In this document: positions 33,177 to 42,951 of the stretch, piece by piece
How positions within the stretch are numbered: the stretch's first letter is position 1
Layout: each line of letters starts with the position of its first letter
Assembly: GCA_944392155.1 (NCBI GenBank)
Contig: CALXVR010000007.1
Span: forward strand, 1 to 59,119
DNA length: 59,119 bases
Direction: 5' to 3'
Origin: an uncultured Alphaproteobacteria bacterium
GTDB lineage: Bacteria > Pseudomonadota > Alphaproteobacteria > RF32 > CAG-239
The notes under the pieces: model-generated
What the model was told of the DNA's origin: nothing
Databases searched by the model: none
What the model saw: only the letters and a program-made list of their open reading frames with translations
Program-made: the position numbers and the translations under genes

Positions 33177-33521
33177 ATGGCTGAAGCATTGGAAGAATTT
33201 TTTCCGATTCTGATAGAAAATTATATCCGTTTTGAAACTGCCAAACGCTATGTGCAAATCAGAGATGAGGGGACGGAAGCACCTTTGACTACCAAGTTTA
33301 AGATAGCCAAAGAATATTATGAGAAGATGATAAACTTTGATGTAACGGCTCCGTTGATAGGGCTGGAGTTGAGCTATGATGAAGCATCTTCAATTTTAAG
33401 TGTGGAACCGACGGATTATTTTAAGGAACTTTATGAAAACAAAATAATGAGCGATGTTGCGTTCAAACAGTCTAATGAGTCGGTGGGACGATATTCAAAC
33501 TTTATTGAGGTAATAGAATAA
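33177..33521 (+). CDS. Uncharacterised acidic protein, 114 residues
   Basis: A soluble, Glu-rich protein without recognisable domain (MAEALEEFFPILIENYI...). AGAGAGG lies close upstream, and a consensus promoter precedes it, so it is probably a real, single-gene transcript. Its last four codons, including the stop, are part of the 43-bp direct repeat that also lies past the toxin gene. Function unknown. Confidence 0.7.
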   Translation: MAEALEEFFPILIENYIRFETAKRYVQIRDEGTEAPLTTKFKIAKEYYEKMINFDVTAPLIGLELSYDEASSILSVEPTDYFKELYENKIMSDVAFKQSNESVGRYSNFIEVIE

Positions 33522-33552
33522 AAAAAAGACCTGTTAGAAACAGGTCTTTTTT
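33510..33552. repeat. 43-bp direct repeat, left copy (terminator)
   Basis: Identical to 34129-34171. It contains the end of the preceding gene (GTAATAGAATAA) and the terminator AAAAGACCTGTT-aga-AACAGGTCTTTT, which works in both directions. The two copies enclose the toxin-antitoxin genes. Confidence 0.92.
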
Positions 33553-33573
33553 ATGCGTTAAAATTTGTTGCAT

Positions 33574-33597
33574 TATTGTACAGAATATTGTACAATA
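33574..33597 (+). promoter_or_regulatory. YefM-type operator
   Basis: Two TGTACA cores (33577-33582 and 33589-33594) lie 12 bases apart centre to centre, inside the larger inverted repeat ATTGTAC...GTACAAT. TGTACA cores at this spacing are known from the Escherichia coli yefM-yoeB operator, where the antitoxin and complex bind to repress the promoter. Confidence 0.82.
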
Positions 33598-33624
33598 TTT
33601 AAAACAACGGTGGGGGATTCGATT

Positions 33625-33879
33625 ATGGAAGCTGTAACTTATACAAGTGCTCGGCAAAATATGGCAAGGTTATTGGATGAAGTTTGCAACAACAGTGAGG
33701 TTAAAATCATCACCAGAACCAATAAGCCGTCAGCAGTAATGATGAGTTTGGATGATTACAATTCGTGGATGGAAACTTGTTACTTATTGTCCAATCCGTA
33801 CAATGCAGAGCATTTAAGAAAAAGCCTTGAACAGGCAGATAACGGAGAAGTCATAGATGTCAAAATTGACGAGCTTTAA
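33625..33879 (+). CDS. yefM: Antitoxin, YefM/Phd family
   Basis: An 84-residue antitoxin: the N-terminal Phd/YefM fold (VTYTSARQNMARLLDEVCNN, KIITRTNKPSAVMMSLDDY) binds the operator and the C-terminal tail wraps the toxin. The ATG at 33625 has GGTGGGGGA upstream; an upstream in-frame start would begin inside the operator. It overlaps the toxin gene by 23 bases, so expression is coupled. Confidence 0.93.
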   Translation: MEAVTYTSARQNMARLLDEVCNNSEVKIITRTNKPSAVMMSLDDYNSWMETCYLLSNPYNAEHLRKSLEQADNGEVIDVKIDEL

Positions 33880-34126
33880 GTTTACCAAAACTGCGTATAA
33901 GGACTATTTGCTGATGAAACAGCAAGAACCGAGGTTAGCGGCAAAAATCAAGGAGTTGATTATCAATATTATGGAAACACCTTTTGAAGGTTTAGGTAAA
34001 CCGGAAGCTCTTAAATTTGACCTAAGCGGATGTTGGTCAAGACGCATAAATCAACAACATCGCCTAGTGTATCGTGTTGCAGATAATGAAATTTTGATTA
34101 TCTCTTGCCGATATCACTATAAGTAA
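33857..34126 (+). CDS. yoeB: Toxin YoeB, ribosome-dependent mRNA endonuclease
   Basis: YoeB cuts mRNA at the ribosomal A site. ETPFEGLGKPEALKF, then LSGCWSRRINQQHRLVYRV, then ISCRYHYK at the C-terminus match the family closely, including the catalytic Glu in GKPEAL, Arg in WSRRI and the C-terminal His in YHY. 89 residues, intact. Together with YefM and the TGTACA operator this is a complete, probably active module. Confidence 0.95.
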   Translation: MSKLTSFKFTKTAYKDYLLMKQQEPRLAAKIKELIINIMETPFEGLGKPEALKFDLSGCWSRRINQQHRLVYRVADNEILIISCRYHYK

Positions 34127-34128
34127 GA

Positions 34129-34171
34129 GTAATAGAATAAAAAAAAGACCTGTTAGAAACAGGTCTTTTTT
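34129..34171. repeat. 43-bp direct repeat, right copy (terminator)
   Basis: Exact copy of 33510-33552, including the last codons and stop of the 114-residue gene, which have no purpose here. It lies three bases past the YoeB stop and six bases from the 3' end of tRNA-Leu, and can terminate both. Confidence 0.92.
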
Positions 34172-34177
34172 TTTGAT

Positions 34178-34263
34178 TGGTAGGGGTAGTCAGACTTGAA
34201 CTGACACGGCCTGAGGCCACAAGATTTTGAGTCTAGCGCGTCTACCAGTTCCGCCATACCCCC
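34178..34263 (-). tRNA. tRNA-Leu (CAA)
   Basis: On the minus strand: GGGGGTA acceptor arm pairing with TACCCCT, D-arm, anticodon loop CTCAAAA (anticodon CAA), a long variable arm GGCC-tca-GGCC typical of class II tRNAs, T-arm GTCAG-TTCAAGT-CTGAC, and an encoded CCA. The anticodon and the variable arm give Leu. Confidence 0.95.
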
Positions 34264-34280
34264 ATCGTTTACGAGAAGAA

Positions 34281-34309
34281 TAGATATAATATTTATTTCT
34301 AAACGTCAA
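34281..34309 (-). promoter_or_regulatory. Promoter of tRNA-Leu
   Basis: On the minus strand TTGACG, 17 bases, TATCTA, ending 17 bases before the tRNA 5' end. Confidence 0.6.
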
Positions 34310-34370
34310 TAGTTTTTTTACTAAAAATCATTAAAAATATCAATAAATTTGCAAGAAAGGGGTTAAGACA

Positions 34371-35879
34371 TTGTCAAATCTGGAAAATATGGCGCAAGAA
34401 TATTATCAAAAAGGCGAGTTTCCATTGGCGCTTTCCGCTTGGTTGGAGCTTGCGCAAAGCAACCCCGAAAAGGAAAATTACTATATTTGTGCCGGAAATT
34501 GCTTTGATGCCATGGGCAATAAAGAGTCGGCAGTTAAGTGTTATCTCAAAGCATATAAGCAAAATAAAAAATCTCTTCCTGCCATAAGCAATTTGGCAAC
34601 CGCATATTATGAATTGGAAAATTTGGAAGAGGCAAAAAAATATTCTTGCTTGGCCTTAAAATATGATTCTGAAAATTTGTCAGCGCTGATAAATTTAGGC
34701 AATGTTTTTTACCGTCAGAAAAAATATAACGAAGCTTTGGAATATTATAAAAAAGCGGTTGAGATAAATGAAGATTATTTTGTTGCCGTCATCAATCTTG
34801 CCAACACCTATTTTGATCTTAAAGATTATGCTATGTCTTTGCGCTATGCCAAGCAAGCAACAAAGCTGGATTCCAATGCATTACATGCTTGGACGTTGCT
34901 CGGAAATTCTGCGCTTGAAACAGGAGATTATGATGAGGCATTATCTGCATTTCTAAAGGCGGAAAAAATCGATTCTGCAGACCCTTGGATTCACAATTAT
35001 TTATCACAAGCCTATCAGAAAAAATCGCTGTGGAAAAATGCCTTTGAAAATGGATGGCAGGCTGTGGAAAAAAGTGGCGGAGAAGAGTCTCATCACATAA
35101 ATTTTGGTTATCTTTTATATGAAGCAAAATTAGAAAAACAAGATTCCCTTTGTGCTGAATATGTAAAAATTTGGCAGAAAAAATATGGTGAAAACAAGAT
35201 AGTTTTGCATATGTGCAAAGCCTTATCTGATGGGCGTTCGGAAGGTATTGCCCCTGCAGAATACGTGCGAAATATTTTTGATGTTTTTGCACCCGATTTT
35301 GAGCAAGTTTTAGATGGACTTGAATATCGCGCGCCGGATTTAATTTATAGATTCTTACAAGAAATTTATGGTGCAAAAAAATACTTCGGCTTACGGATTC
35401 TGGATGCGGGTTGCGGTACCGGATTATGCGGAAAATTCTTAAAAAAATATGCCTCCTTCAGAGGGCTGATTGGCGTAGATTTATCTTCCGGAATGCTCAA
35501 AGAAGCAGCCACAAAAAAGATATATAGTGAATTGATTTGCCAAGATATTTTTGAATATCTGAATGCTGAAAAATCATCTTATGATTTGATTGTTGCTGCA
35601 GATGTTTTTACCTATATCGGAGATTTGGAAAAACTCTTTTCAGCACTCTCTGATTCCCTAAAAAAAAGGGGGCGTGTAATCTTTACTGTTTCTGAAAATT
35701 CCATAAACGATTCTAAATGGTTTTTGCATGCATCTGGGCGTTTTTTACATAGCCTGAAATATGTTGAAAACTTGCTTGAAAAAAATGGTTTTTTACAAGA
35801 AAAAATAAGTCGAGAAAAACTAAGAAACGAAGGTGATTCTGAAGTTTTCGGATATGTAATTTCAGCACAAAAAAAGTAA
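34371..35879 (+). CDS. TPR-repeat protein with SAM methyltransferase domain
   Basis: Residues 1-230 are TPR repeats (alternating helices such as NLEEAKKYSCLALKYDSENL). A Rossmann methyltransferase follows: motif I LDAGCGTGLCG near 343, then LIGVDLSSGML and SYDLIVAADVFTYIGDL. Such fusions methylate partners held by the TPR part or small molecules; the substrate is not evident. It starts with TTG at 34371 with GGGG 8 bases upstream; an in-frame ATG at 34389 is an alternative. It has its own terminator and faces away from tRNA-Leu. Confidence 0.82.
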   Translation: MSNLENMAQEYYQKGEFPLALSAWLELAQSNPEKENYYICAGNCFDAMGNKESAVKCYLKAYKQNKKSLPAISNLATAYYELENLEEAKKYSCLALKYDSENLSALINLGNVFYRQKKYNEALEYYKKAVEINEDYFVAVINLANTYFDLKDYAMSLRYAKQATKLDSNALHAWTLLGNSALETGDYDEALSAFLKAEKIDSADPWIHNYLSQAYQKKSLWKNAFENGWQAVEKSGGEESHHINFGYLLYEAKLEKQDSLCAEYVKIWQKKYGENKIVLHMCKALSDGRSEGIAPAEYVRNIFDVFAPDFEQVLDGLEYRAPDLIYRFLQEIYGAKKYFGLRILDAGCGTGLCGKFLKKYASFRGLIGVDLSSGMLKEAATKKIYSELICQDIFEYLNAEKSSYDLIVAADVFTYIGDLEKLFSALSDSLKKRGRVIFTVSENSINDSKWFLHASGRFLHSLKYVENLLEKNGFLQEKISREKLRNEGDSEVFGYVISAQKK

Positions 35880-35880
35880 G

Positions 35881-35914
35881 AAAAAAACCTCTCAAATTTG
35901 AGAGGTTTTTTTTA
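35881..35914 (+). terminator. Terminator after the methyltransferase gene
   Basis: AACCTCTCAAATTTGAGAGG is a long perfect stem with flanking A and T runs, so it can act in both directions. Confidence 0.9.
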
Positions 35915-35939
35915 ATTTTTCAACTCTAAAAAAGAGCAA

Positions 35940-36191
35940 TTATTTTGCAGATTTTTTAGTAGAAGAAGTGCTCTTGCAAGAAGAGGTTTTGCTGCAAGTT
36001 TTCTTAGAAGAAGCAGATGTCTTCTTTGTGTTGCAAGAAGTGTTAGACTTGCAAGAAGAAGATTTGCAATTGTTAGAAAACTGAGCTACAGCCAAAGACC
36101 AAAAATACTCGTCTTGACCCATCGGACGACCAGCATTTTCCCACAAATAGTAAGCAGCTTCTTTGATTGCATTTTCGTTGTATTTAACCAT
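35940..36191 (-). CDS. DUF2934-like protein with Ser/Cys/Lys-rich tail
   Basis: Residues 1-36 (VKYNENAIKEAAYYLWENAG, followed by RPMGQDEYFW) resemble the short DUF2934 domain. The rest, about 45 residues, is low-complexity Ser, Lys and Thr with six Cys spaced in SSCKSNTSCN, KTCSK and SSCKS. The ATG at 36191 has GGAG 7 bases upstream. No signal peptide. The Cys-rich tail could bind metal or form disulfides; no function is known. It shares the bidirectional terminator at 35881-35914. Confidence 0.72.
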   Translation of the reverse strand: MVKYNENAIKEAAYYLWENAGRPMGQDEYFWSLAVAQFSNNCKSSSCKSNTSCNTKKTSASSKKTCSKTSSCKSTSSTKKSAK

Positions 36192-36414
36192 AACTAACTC
36201 CAAATAAAAATAAAAAATGTTTGCTAACACGTTCTAATATACATTCAAAATTTTATACGTCAATAACAAATCTTGAGATAATATTGATTTTGCAAAATAA
36301 AAGATAAACAGGTGCCGAATTTGCCTTGCAATTAAAATGAGAAGAATTTATATCTAATTTTGAAGGGCAATTTTATTATCAAAATTAATTATGTCTAAGT
36401 CTATAGGGGGCTAT

Positions 36415-38613
36415 ATGGAATATCTGTTATCAAAAGAAGAAATGCAGGCAGTAATTGACGGTAATCATGGCAACGTTTTTGCCGTTTTGGGCATACACCG
36501 CGACAAGGGAAGCAAAGAGGTTTATATCAGAGCATATCAACCCAACACGCGTTCGATTGAGGTCATAAAAAATGACGGAACTTCACTTGGAAAAATGACC
36601 AAATTGGATGACCGTGGTTTTTATCAAATCAACCTCGGTGTCGGTGAAAATTTTGCATATCGTTTCAAAATTGAGAATGACTTAGGCAATGTTTATACGG
36701 CTGAAGATGTTTATCGTTTTCAGTCCAATATCGGTGATATTGACGCATATCTTTTAGCTGAAGGAACTCACCTTGACATGTATAAAAAACTCGGCGCACA
36801 TCCGATGATGATGGATGGTGTTGCCGGTGTTAGTTTTGCCGTTTGGGCCCCGAATGCCAAAAGAGTTTCGGTTGTTGGAAATTTCAATAACTGGGATGGT
36901 CGTGTCAATGTGATGCGCAAGCACCCGACTTGCGGTGTGTGGGATATTTTTATTCCGGGCATCGGTCAGGGTGAGTTGTATAAGTATGAAGTAAAAACCC
37001 AACAAGATTATATTTTGGTCAAGTCTGATCCCGTTGCTTTTTATTCCGAAAAAAGACCAAACACAGCCTCCATCGTTTATAACATTGATAACTATCATTG
37101 GGAAGACGAAGGCTGGATGAACTATCGCGAACAAGCCAATAGTTTTGATCGTCCGATGTCTATTTATGAAGTTCACTTAGGCTCATGGCGGCGCAAAGGC
37201 GAAAATGGCGAGGAATATTTGACCTATCGTGAGTTTGCCGATTATCTGGTTCCCTATGTCAGCAATATGGGCTTTACGCATGTTGAATTTTTACCTTTGG
37301 CTGAACACCCGTTGGATGCATCTTGGGGTTATCAGGTAACAGGTATGTTTGCACCCACATCTCGTTTCGGTAATCCGGATGATTTTCGTTATATGATTGA
37401 TAAATTCCATCAGGCCGGTATCGGTGTGATTATGGACTGGGTTCCGGCACACTTCCCGAAAGACGGACATGGTTTGGTAGAATTTGACGGTACGCATTTA
37501 TATGAACATGCCGACCCGCGCAAAGGCGAACATACGGACTGGGGTACAAAGATTTATAACTATGGTCGCACCGAAGTATGCAACTTCTTGTGCGCAAGTG
37601 CGCTCTATTGGTTGAAGGAATACCACATCGATGGTTTGCGTGTGGATGCGGTTGCTTCAATGTTGTATCTGGATTATTCTCGCAAGAATGGTGAATGGAT
37701 TCCAAACATCTATGGCGGTAATGAAAACTTGGAAGCTATATCGTTCCTGCGTAAGATGAATGAGCTGGTTTATGGACATAACAAAGGCGCGTTCACTTGT
37801 GCGGAAGAGTCCACGGCATGGCCGATGGTTTCTCGTCCGACCTCAATGGGCGGATTGGGCTTTGGTTATAAGTGGAATATGGGTTGGATGAATGATACTT
37901 TGCGTTACATCAGCAAAGATCCCATTCATCGCAAATATCATCATGGTATGCTGACCTTTGGTTTGCTCTATGCGTTTAATGAAAACTTTATTTTGCCGAT
38001 TTCGCATGATGAGGTCGTGCATGGCAAGGGTTCAATGTTGGCCAAGATGCCGGGAGATGAGTGGCAAAAATTTGCAAACTTAAGAGCTTATTACGGCTTT
38101 ATGTTTACCCACCCCGGAAAGAAGCTTTTGTTTATGGGCAACGAGTTTGGTCAAGATTGGGAATGGAACGCGGAAGAAAGCCTGCGTTGGCACTTGCTGG
38201 AATATCCGATGTATAAGGGTATGCAAAACTGCGTTCGCGATTTGAACCTGATGTATAAAGGCAACTCCGCACTTTATGAAGTCGATTTTGATTATCGTGG
38301 TTTTGAATGGATTGAACATTCAAATGCGGATGATAGTGTTATTTCATATATCCGCAAAGGTAATCAGCCCGGAGATTATCTGATTACGATTTGTAACTTT
38401 ACACCGGTCGTCAGACACGATTATCGTGTTGGTGTCTTTGAAAAATGTCGTTATCAAGAAATTTTTAACAGTGATGATGTAAACTACTGGGGTAGCGGCG
38501 TTAAAAATGAAGGATTCATGGAGGCCGAAGAACAGGAGTGGAATATGAAACCATATTCTATTCGCGTAACACTTCCGCCTTTGTCAACCATCGTAATTAA
38601 GCCGATACGTTAG
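36415..38613 (+). CDS. glgB: 1,4-alpha-glucan branching enzyme
   Basis: GlgB makes the alpha-1,6 branches of glycogen. An N-terminal CBM48/N2-type beta domain ([20 protein letters not shown]) precedes the GH13 barrel: [25 protein letters not shown] with the nucleophile Asp near 410, the acid Glu in AEESTAW near 463 and [11 protein letters not shown] near 530. About 732 residues is the usual long form. The ATG at 36415 lies after AGGGGG; an in-frame ATG at 36391 without a ribosome site would add eight residues. First gene of the glycogen operon. Confidence 0.94.
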   Translation: MEYLLSKEEMQAVIDGNHGNVFAVLGIHRDKGSKEVYIRAYQPNTRSIEVIKNDGTSLGKMTKLDDRGFYQINLGVGENFAYRFKIENDLGNVYTAEDVYRFQSNIGDIDAYLLAEGTHLDMYKKLGAHPMMMDGVAGVSFAVWAPNAKRVSVVGNFNNWDGRVNVMRKHPTCGVWDIFIPGIGQGELYKYEVKTQQDYILVKSDPVAFYSEKRPNTASIVYNIDNYHWEDEGWMNYREQANSFDRPMSIYEVHLGSWRRKGENGEEYLTYREFADYLVPYVSNMGFTHVEFLPLAEHPLDASWGYQVTGMFAPTSRFGNPDDFRYMIDKFHQAGIGVIMDWVPAHFPKDGHGLVEFDGTHLYEHADPRKGEHTDWGTKIYNYGRTEVCNFLCASALYWLKEYHIDGLRVDAVASMLYLDYSRKNGEWIPNIYGGNENLEAISFLRKMNELVYGHNKGAFTCAEESTAWPMVSRPTSMGGLGFGYKWNMGWMNDTLRYISKDPIHRKYHHGMLTFGLLYAFNENFILPISHDEVVHGKGSMLAKMPGDEWQKFANLRAYYGFMFTHPGKKLLFMGNEFGQDWEWNAEESLRWHLLEYPMYKGMQNCVRDLNLMYKGNSALYEVDFDYRGFEWIEHSNADDSVISYIRKGNQPGDYLITICNFTPVVRHDYRVGVFEKCRYQEIFNSDDVNYWGSGVKNEGFMEAEEQEWNMKPYSIRVTLPPLSTIVIKPIR

Positions 38614-38644
38614 GAAGAGTTTTTAATACAAGCGGAGAACGACT

Positions 38645-40717
38645 ATGGCAAGCAATAAACCCTCAAGCGGTAAACCTTATCCACTAGGTTCGGTTTACGA
38701 CGGGAAGGGTGTAAACTTTGCCTTATTTTCAGCACATGCCGAAAAAGTCGAGCTCTGCTTGTTTGATAAAACCGGCGCACAAGAGCTAAAGCGCTATGCC
38801 ATAACCGAGAATGACAACAGCGTCTGGCATATTTATATTCCGAGGTTGGAGCCTGGACAAGTTTATGGTTATCGCGTTTATGGACCTTATAAGCCGGAAG
38901 AAGGTAAAAGATTTAATCCGAATAAATTATTGATAGACCCCTATGGCAAACAGCTTGTCGGTAAGCTTATTTGGCATAAAGCCATATTCGGTTATGATTG
39001 GGATAGTCCGGATAAAGATTTGTCTTTTTCGGAGCTGGACAGCGCACCTTATGTTCCGAAGTCTGTCGTCGTTGATGATGATTATGACTGGGAAGGAGAT
39101 GAACCTCTAAAACGCCCGTTCGAAGAAACCATTATTTATGAAACCCATACAAGGGGATTTACTCGTCTGCATCCCAAAGTTCCGGATGTTCAGCGCGGAA
39201 CATTTTTAGGCATGAGTCATAAGTCGGTAGTCGGTTATCTGAAATGGTTAGGCGTAACGGCGGTAGAATTGTTGCCGATACATGCTTTTTTTGGCAACAG
39301 GCATAAAAAAGGTTATGTTGTTGACAACTATTGGGGTTATGAGAGTTTTTCATTTTTTGCCCCCGAGCAGTCATATCTGGAACACGGGGATATAAAAGAA
39401 TTTAAGGATATGGTCAAAAAGCTCCACCAGAATAATCTGGAGGTTATTTTGGATGTGGTTTATAACCACACGGGTGAGGGGAACCAGCTCGGACCAACCT
39501 TATGCTATCGTGGCATTGATAATGAATCTTATTATATTTTGAACCCCGAGAATAAACGTTATTACTTTGACACAACCGGTTGCGGCGCATCATTTAATGT
39601 GCAAAATCCGAATGTCTTAACTTTAGTGATGGATTCCTTGCGTTATTGGGTCAAAGAAATGCACGTTGATGGTTTTCGTTTTGACCTAGCTACCACAGTC
39701 AGCAGACAAAACAAAGAGTTCAGCCAACAAAGCGGATTTTTATATGCTGCGGGACAAGACCCTTTGTTGCGTGAAACAAAGCTGATTGCCGAACCGTGGG
39801 ATGTCGGCTTTGGTGGATATCAGGTTGGAGCTTTCCCGCCGGGGTGGGCTGAGTGGAACGACAAATTCAGAGACGTAGTCCGCCGTTTTTGGAAGGGAGA
39901 TTTAGGTCAAACGGCAGAGCTGGCCAGCCGTTTAACAGGTTCATCAGATGTCTTTAATTATAATAACAGAGACATTTTGGCAAGTGTAAATTTTGTAACC
40001 GCGCATGATGGTTTTTGCTTAAGAGATTTAGTCAGCTATAACGGCAAACACAACAACTCAAATGGCGAAGAAAATAGAGATGGCAGTGATAGTAATTGGA
40101 GCTGGAACTCCGGTGCCGAAGGCGAGAGCGATAATAAGACTATAAAGAATAACCGCTACGCCCGAGCCCGTGCTTTAATGACAACTTTACTGATGTCTTT
40201 TGGAACACCGATGATGCTTTCCGGTGATGAATTGGCACGAACACAGTTCGGCAACAATAATCCCTATTGTCAGGACAATGTATTGACATGGCTTGCTTGG
40301 GAGGCGGTCACAAACGAAAATAGAAACTTTGCGCGCTTTGTTAAAAAGTTGATAGGCTTGCGGAAAAAACTTAAGATTTTTGAACGTCGCAAATTTTTTA
40401 CAGGACATCCTCAAAGCAAAAACGGCATCAAAGACATTACATGGTATACAGAAAGAGGAGACGAATTTACCGGAGAAGATTGGCACAATCCGCAACGTAA
40501 AAATATCTCTTATTGTGTTTATTCCGGTGGACGTTATGTAATGTGTATTTTTAATGCTGATTTTAATGAGCAAAGTTGGAAACTTCCGGAATTTGATGAA
40601 AAATTAAGCTGGACGCTTCTTGTCGACAGCTCTGAAAAATTTAATGGTACGGTAACATCAGGAAAAACAATAAAAGTTCCGGGATGGAGCGTGTTGGTTT
40701 TTGAAATAAAAAAATAA
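38645..40717 (+). CDS. glgX: Glycogen debranching enzyme
   Basis: GlgX removes short branches by cutting alpha-1,6 links. The N-terminal CBM48 (GVNFALFSAHAEKVELCLFD) precedes a GH13 barrel with DVVYNHTGEG, DGFRFDLATT (nucleophile near 343), LIAEPWDVG (acid Glu near 380) and TAHDGF. 690 residues is normal for GlgX. GCGGAGAA lies before the ATG, 31 bases after glgB, and malQ follows 15 bases on. Confidence 0.93.
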   Translation: MASNKPSSGKPYPLGSVYDGKGVNFALFSAHAEKVELCLFDKTGAQELKRYAITENDNSVWHIYIPRLEPGQVYGYRVYGPYKPEEGKRFNPNKLLIDPYGKQLVGKLIWHKAIFGYDWDSPDKDLSFSELDSAPYVPKSVVVDDDYDWEGDEPLKRPFEETIIYETHTRGFTRLHPKVPDVQRGTFLGMSHKSVVGYLKWLGVTAVELLPIHAFFGNRHKKGYVVDNYWGYESFSFFAPEQSYLEHGDIKEFKDMVKKLHQNNLEVILDVVYNHTGEGNQLGPTLCYRGIDNESYYILNPENKRYYFDTTGCGASFNVQNPNVLTLVMDSLRYWVKEMHVDGFRFDLATTVSRQNKEFSQQSGFLYAAGQDPLLRETKLIAEPWDVGFGGYQVGAFPPGWAEWNDKFRDVVRRFWKGDLGQTAELASRLTGSSDVFNYNNRDILASVNFVTAHDGFCLRDLVSYNGKHNNSNGEENRDGSDSNWSWNSGAEGESDNKTIKNNRYARARALMTTLLMSFGTPMMLSGDELARTQFGNNNPYCQDNVLTWLAWEAVTNENRNFARFVKKLIGLRKKLKIFERRKFFTGHPQSKNGIKDITWYTERGDEFTGEDWHNPQRKNISYCVYSGGRYVMCIFNADFNEQSWKLPEFDEKLSWTLLVDSSEKFNGTVTSGKTIKVPGWSVLVFEIKK

Positions 40718-40732
40718 TGAAGGGATAAAATA

Positions 40733-42892
40733 ATGGATGATAATCTGAGAGAACTGGCGGAGAAACTTGGACTTTCCGTTCGTTTTACGGATGCTGGACT
40801 GATAAAAAAAGATTATGAGGTCAGTGAAAAAGTCATCCGTCGTATTGCTGATAGCTTAGGATATCAAGCTTGGACAAGCGAAGACGTGGATAAATCTTTG
40901 GCTGAGTTTGAGCGTCGTAAATGGAGCCGTACATTAGAAACAATATATGTTGTCGAAGAAGGAAATGTTGAGTTTACGGCAGTTGTTCCGTCTTCAAAGT
41001 TAAATGCAGAGTTTGACGTTATCGCAGCTCCTGAAAATTCGGGATCAGGTATGTTTGGTCAGCTCTCTTTTCGTGTGAATGATACCGGAGAAAGATATAA
41101 ATTAAATGATGTTGAGATGGCGCGTGTCGAAATTCGCATCAATACAACTTTGAGCTTTGGCTATTATAATCTATCATTCAAGGTGGATGAAGATGTTTAC
41201 TATGCAACCTTGGCCGTAGCACCGAGAAAGTGCTATGAGAATGCAGCCCTGGCTAGCGGTAAAATATGGGGGCTAAATCTTCAATTATACTCCATTAAAA
41301 GTGAACACAACTGGGGTATCGGAGATTTTACGGATTTGTCTGAATTGGTTAAAATAGCGGCACGAAATGGTGCCAATATAATAGGCCTTAATCCGTTGAA
41401 TGTCTTAAATCACACTTACCCGGAAGATGCTAGTCCGTACAGCTCCTTGAGCCGCTTATTTATGAACCCGATGTATATTGATATTGAGAATGTTCCGGAA
41501 TTTAATCCGGCAGATAGAGAAGAACATTTAGAGCAGATAAAAGAACTGAGAGAGAGCGAGTTAATCAGATATACGGAAGTCTATCAGCTAAAGACGAAAC
41601 TTCTGGAAGAATTTTATAAAAGATTTAAATTCGGCAAAGACCAAAACCGTCAGGCAGACTATCAGCGTTATTGCGAGAGCAAAGGCATTGACTTAGAAAA
41701 AATGGCAACATTTCAATGCTTATATGATGAAAAATGCTCGTTTAATTGGGGTGGCGGTTGGCGCGCATGGGAAAAAGATTTTCAGGACTTCAACAGTGAA
41801 GGAATGCAAAAATACATTGCCGCTCACAAGGATAGAATAGAGTTTTTTAAGTTTATGCAGTTTGAGGCGGAACGCCAGTTTGATTTAGCATACCAAACTG
41901 CGGTTGAATGCGGACTAAGACTTGGTTTTTATCGTGATTTGCCGGTCGGCGTAAGCGCGGATAGTACGGAAGTTTGGAGTAATCCGGAGCTGTTTATTCC
42001 GGGAGTTGGTGCAGGCGCACCGCCGGATGCTTTTTTCCCGGCCGGACAAAAATGGTGTTTAGGTACATTTAATCCGTTTGTTCTTAAAGACAAATGTTAT
42101 CAGCCTTTTATCAAAATTTTGCGTGCCAATATGCGCTCGGCGGGCGCTTTACGCATAGATCACGTCATGGGACTAATGCGGCTGTACATAGTACCTGATG
42201 AAGGTACGGCAGGAACATATCTGTATTTTAACTTTAGAGACATGCTTAACATTGTGGCATTGGAAAGCCACTTAAATCAATGTATGATTGTTGGCGAAAG
42301 TATCGGAAACGTTCCTGACGGATTTATGGATACCCTAAGAGCAAGAAATGTCTATTCTTTGGGGGTCTTATGGGCAGAACGTTTTGATGCCGGTTGGGGA
42401 GATTTTCGTAGCCCGCAACAATACCCCGAATATGCTTTTACATCTATCGGCACACATGATATGGCTCCGCTTCGGATGTGGTGGTTTGGCTATGATATAG
42501 CTTTAATGAGAAGTTTGGATATTATAGATTCGGATGAGGCTCAAGCACAAGCTTATCAGAAAAGAGAAGCAGACAGATGGAAATTATTGCATGTGCTGGA
42601 TGTTAATGGTGTTTGGCCGGAAGACAATTGGCGTAAAGGAGACTATCTGTTTGGCGAAGCTTATCCTGAAGGCATTGAGGAGGCGGTCCACCGTTTCGGC
42701 GCAAGAACGGTATCCAAAGTTTTTCTGGCGCAACCGGAAGATATCTTTCATGTAGAAAAAATGCAAAATTTACCGGGGGTTGATAGAGATAAGCATCCGA
42801 ACTGGCGTCGCAAGCTTCCTGTAAATTTAGAAAAATTTGAAACGGATATTGCCTTTATACGAAATATTAAAGCAATTAGAAGAGAAAGATAA
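40733..42892 (+). CDS. malQ: 4-alpha-glucanotransferase (amylomaltase)
   Basis: GH77 enzyme that joins and disproportionates maltodextrins. An N-terminal extension (about 1-165) as in enterobacterial MalQ precedes the barrel with WGLNLQLYSIKSEHNWGIGDF, DLPVGVS, LRIDHVMGL (nucleophile near 474), VGESIGNVPD (acid Glu near 521) and THDMAPLRMWW. 719 residues. Third gene of the operon, ending at a terminator. No glgA, glgC or glgP is present here, so the remaining glycogen genes must lie elsewhere if the pathway is complete. Confidence 0.93.
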   Translation: MDDNLRELAEKLGLSVRFTDAGLIKKDYEVSEKVIRRIADSLGYQAWTSEDVDKSLAEFERRKWSRTLETIYVVEEGNVEFTAVVPSSKLNAEFDVIAAPENSGSGMFGQLSFRVNDTGERYKLNDVEMARVEIRINTTLSFGYYNLSFKVDEDVYYATLAVAPRKCYENAALASGKIWGLNLQLYSIKSEHNWGIGDFTDLSELVKIAARNGANIIGLNPLNVLNHTYPEDASPYSSLSRLFMNPMYIDIENVPEFNPADREEHLEQIKELRESELIRYTEVYQLKTKLLEEFYKRFKFGKDQNRQADYQRYCESKGIDLEKMATFQCLYDEKCSFNWGGGWRAWEKDFQDFNSEGMQKYIAAHKDRIEFFKFMQFEAERQFDLAYQTAVECGLRLGFYRDLPVGVSADSTEVWSNPELFIPGVGAGAPPDAFFPAGQKWCLGTFNPFVLKDKCYQPFIKILRANMRSAGALRIDHVMGLMRLYIVPDEGTAGTYLYFNFRDMLNIVALESHLNQCMIVGESIGNVPDGFMDTLRARNVYSLGVLWAERFDAGWGDFRSPQQYPEYAFTSIGTHDMAPLRMWWFGYDIALMRSLDIIDSDEAQAQAYQKREADRWKLLHVLDVNGVWPEDNWRKGDYLFGEAYPEGIEEAVHRFGARTVSKVFLAQPEDIFHVEKMQNLPGVDRDKHPNWRRKLPVNLEKFETDIAFIRNIKAIRRER

Positions 42893-42895
42893 ATT

Positions 42896-42928
42896 AAAAG
42901 GCCTTTCCATTCTGGAAAGGCCTTTTTT
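42896..42928 (+). terminator. Terminator after malQ
   Basis: AAAGGCCTTTCC pairs with GGAAAGGCCTTT over ATTCT, then TTTT. Confidence 0.9.
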
Positions 42929-42951
42929 CTGCCCTGATTACCTTTCGTATT

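Noticed and set aside
34129..34263. tRNA-Leu 3' end as a phage or island attachment site
   Set aside because: The 43-bp repeats stop short of the tRNA gene and contain no tRNA sequence, and no integrase is nearby.
34831..35376. Minus-strand open frame of 181 codons inside the TPR-methyltransferase gene
   Set aside because: Antisense to TPR repeats, which have regular codon patterns that give long shadow frames.
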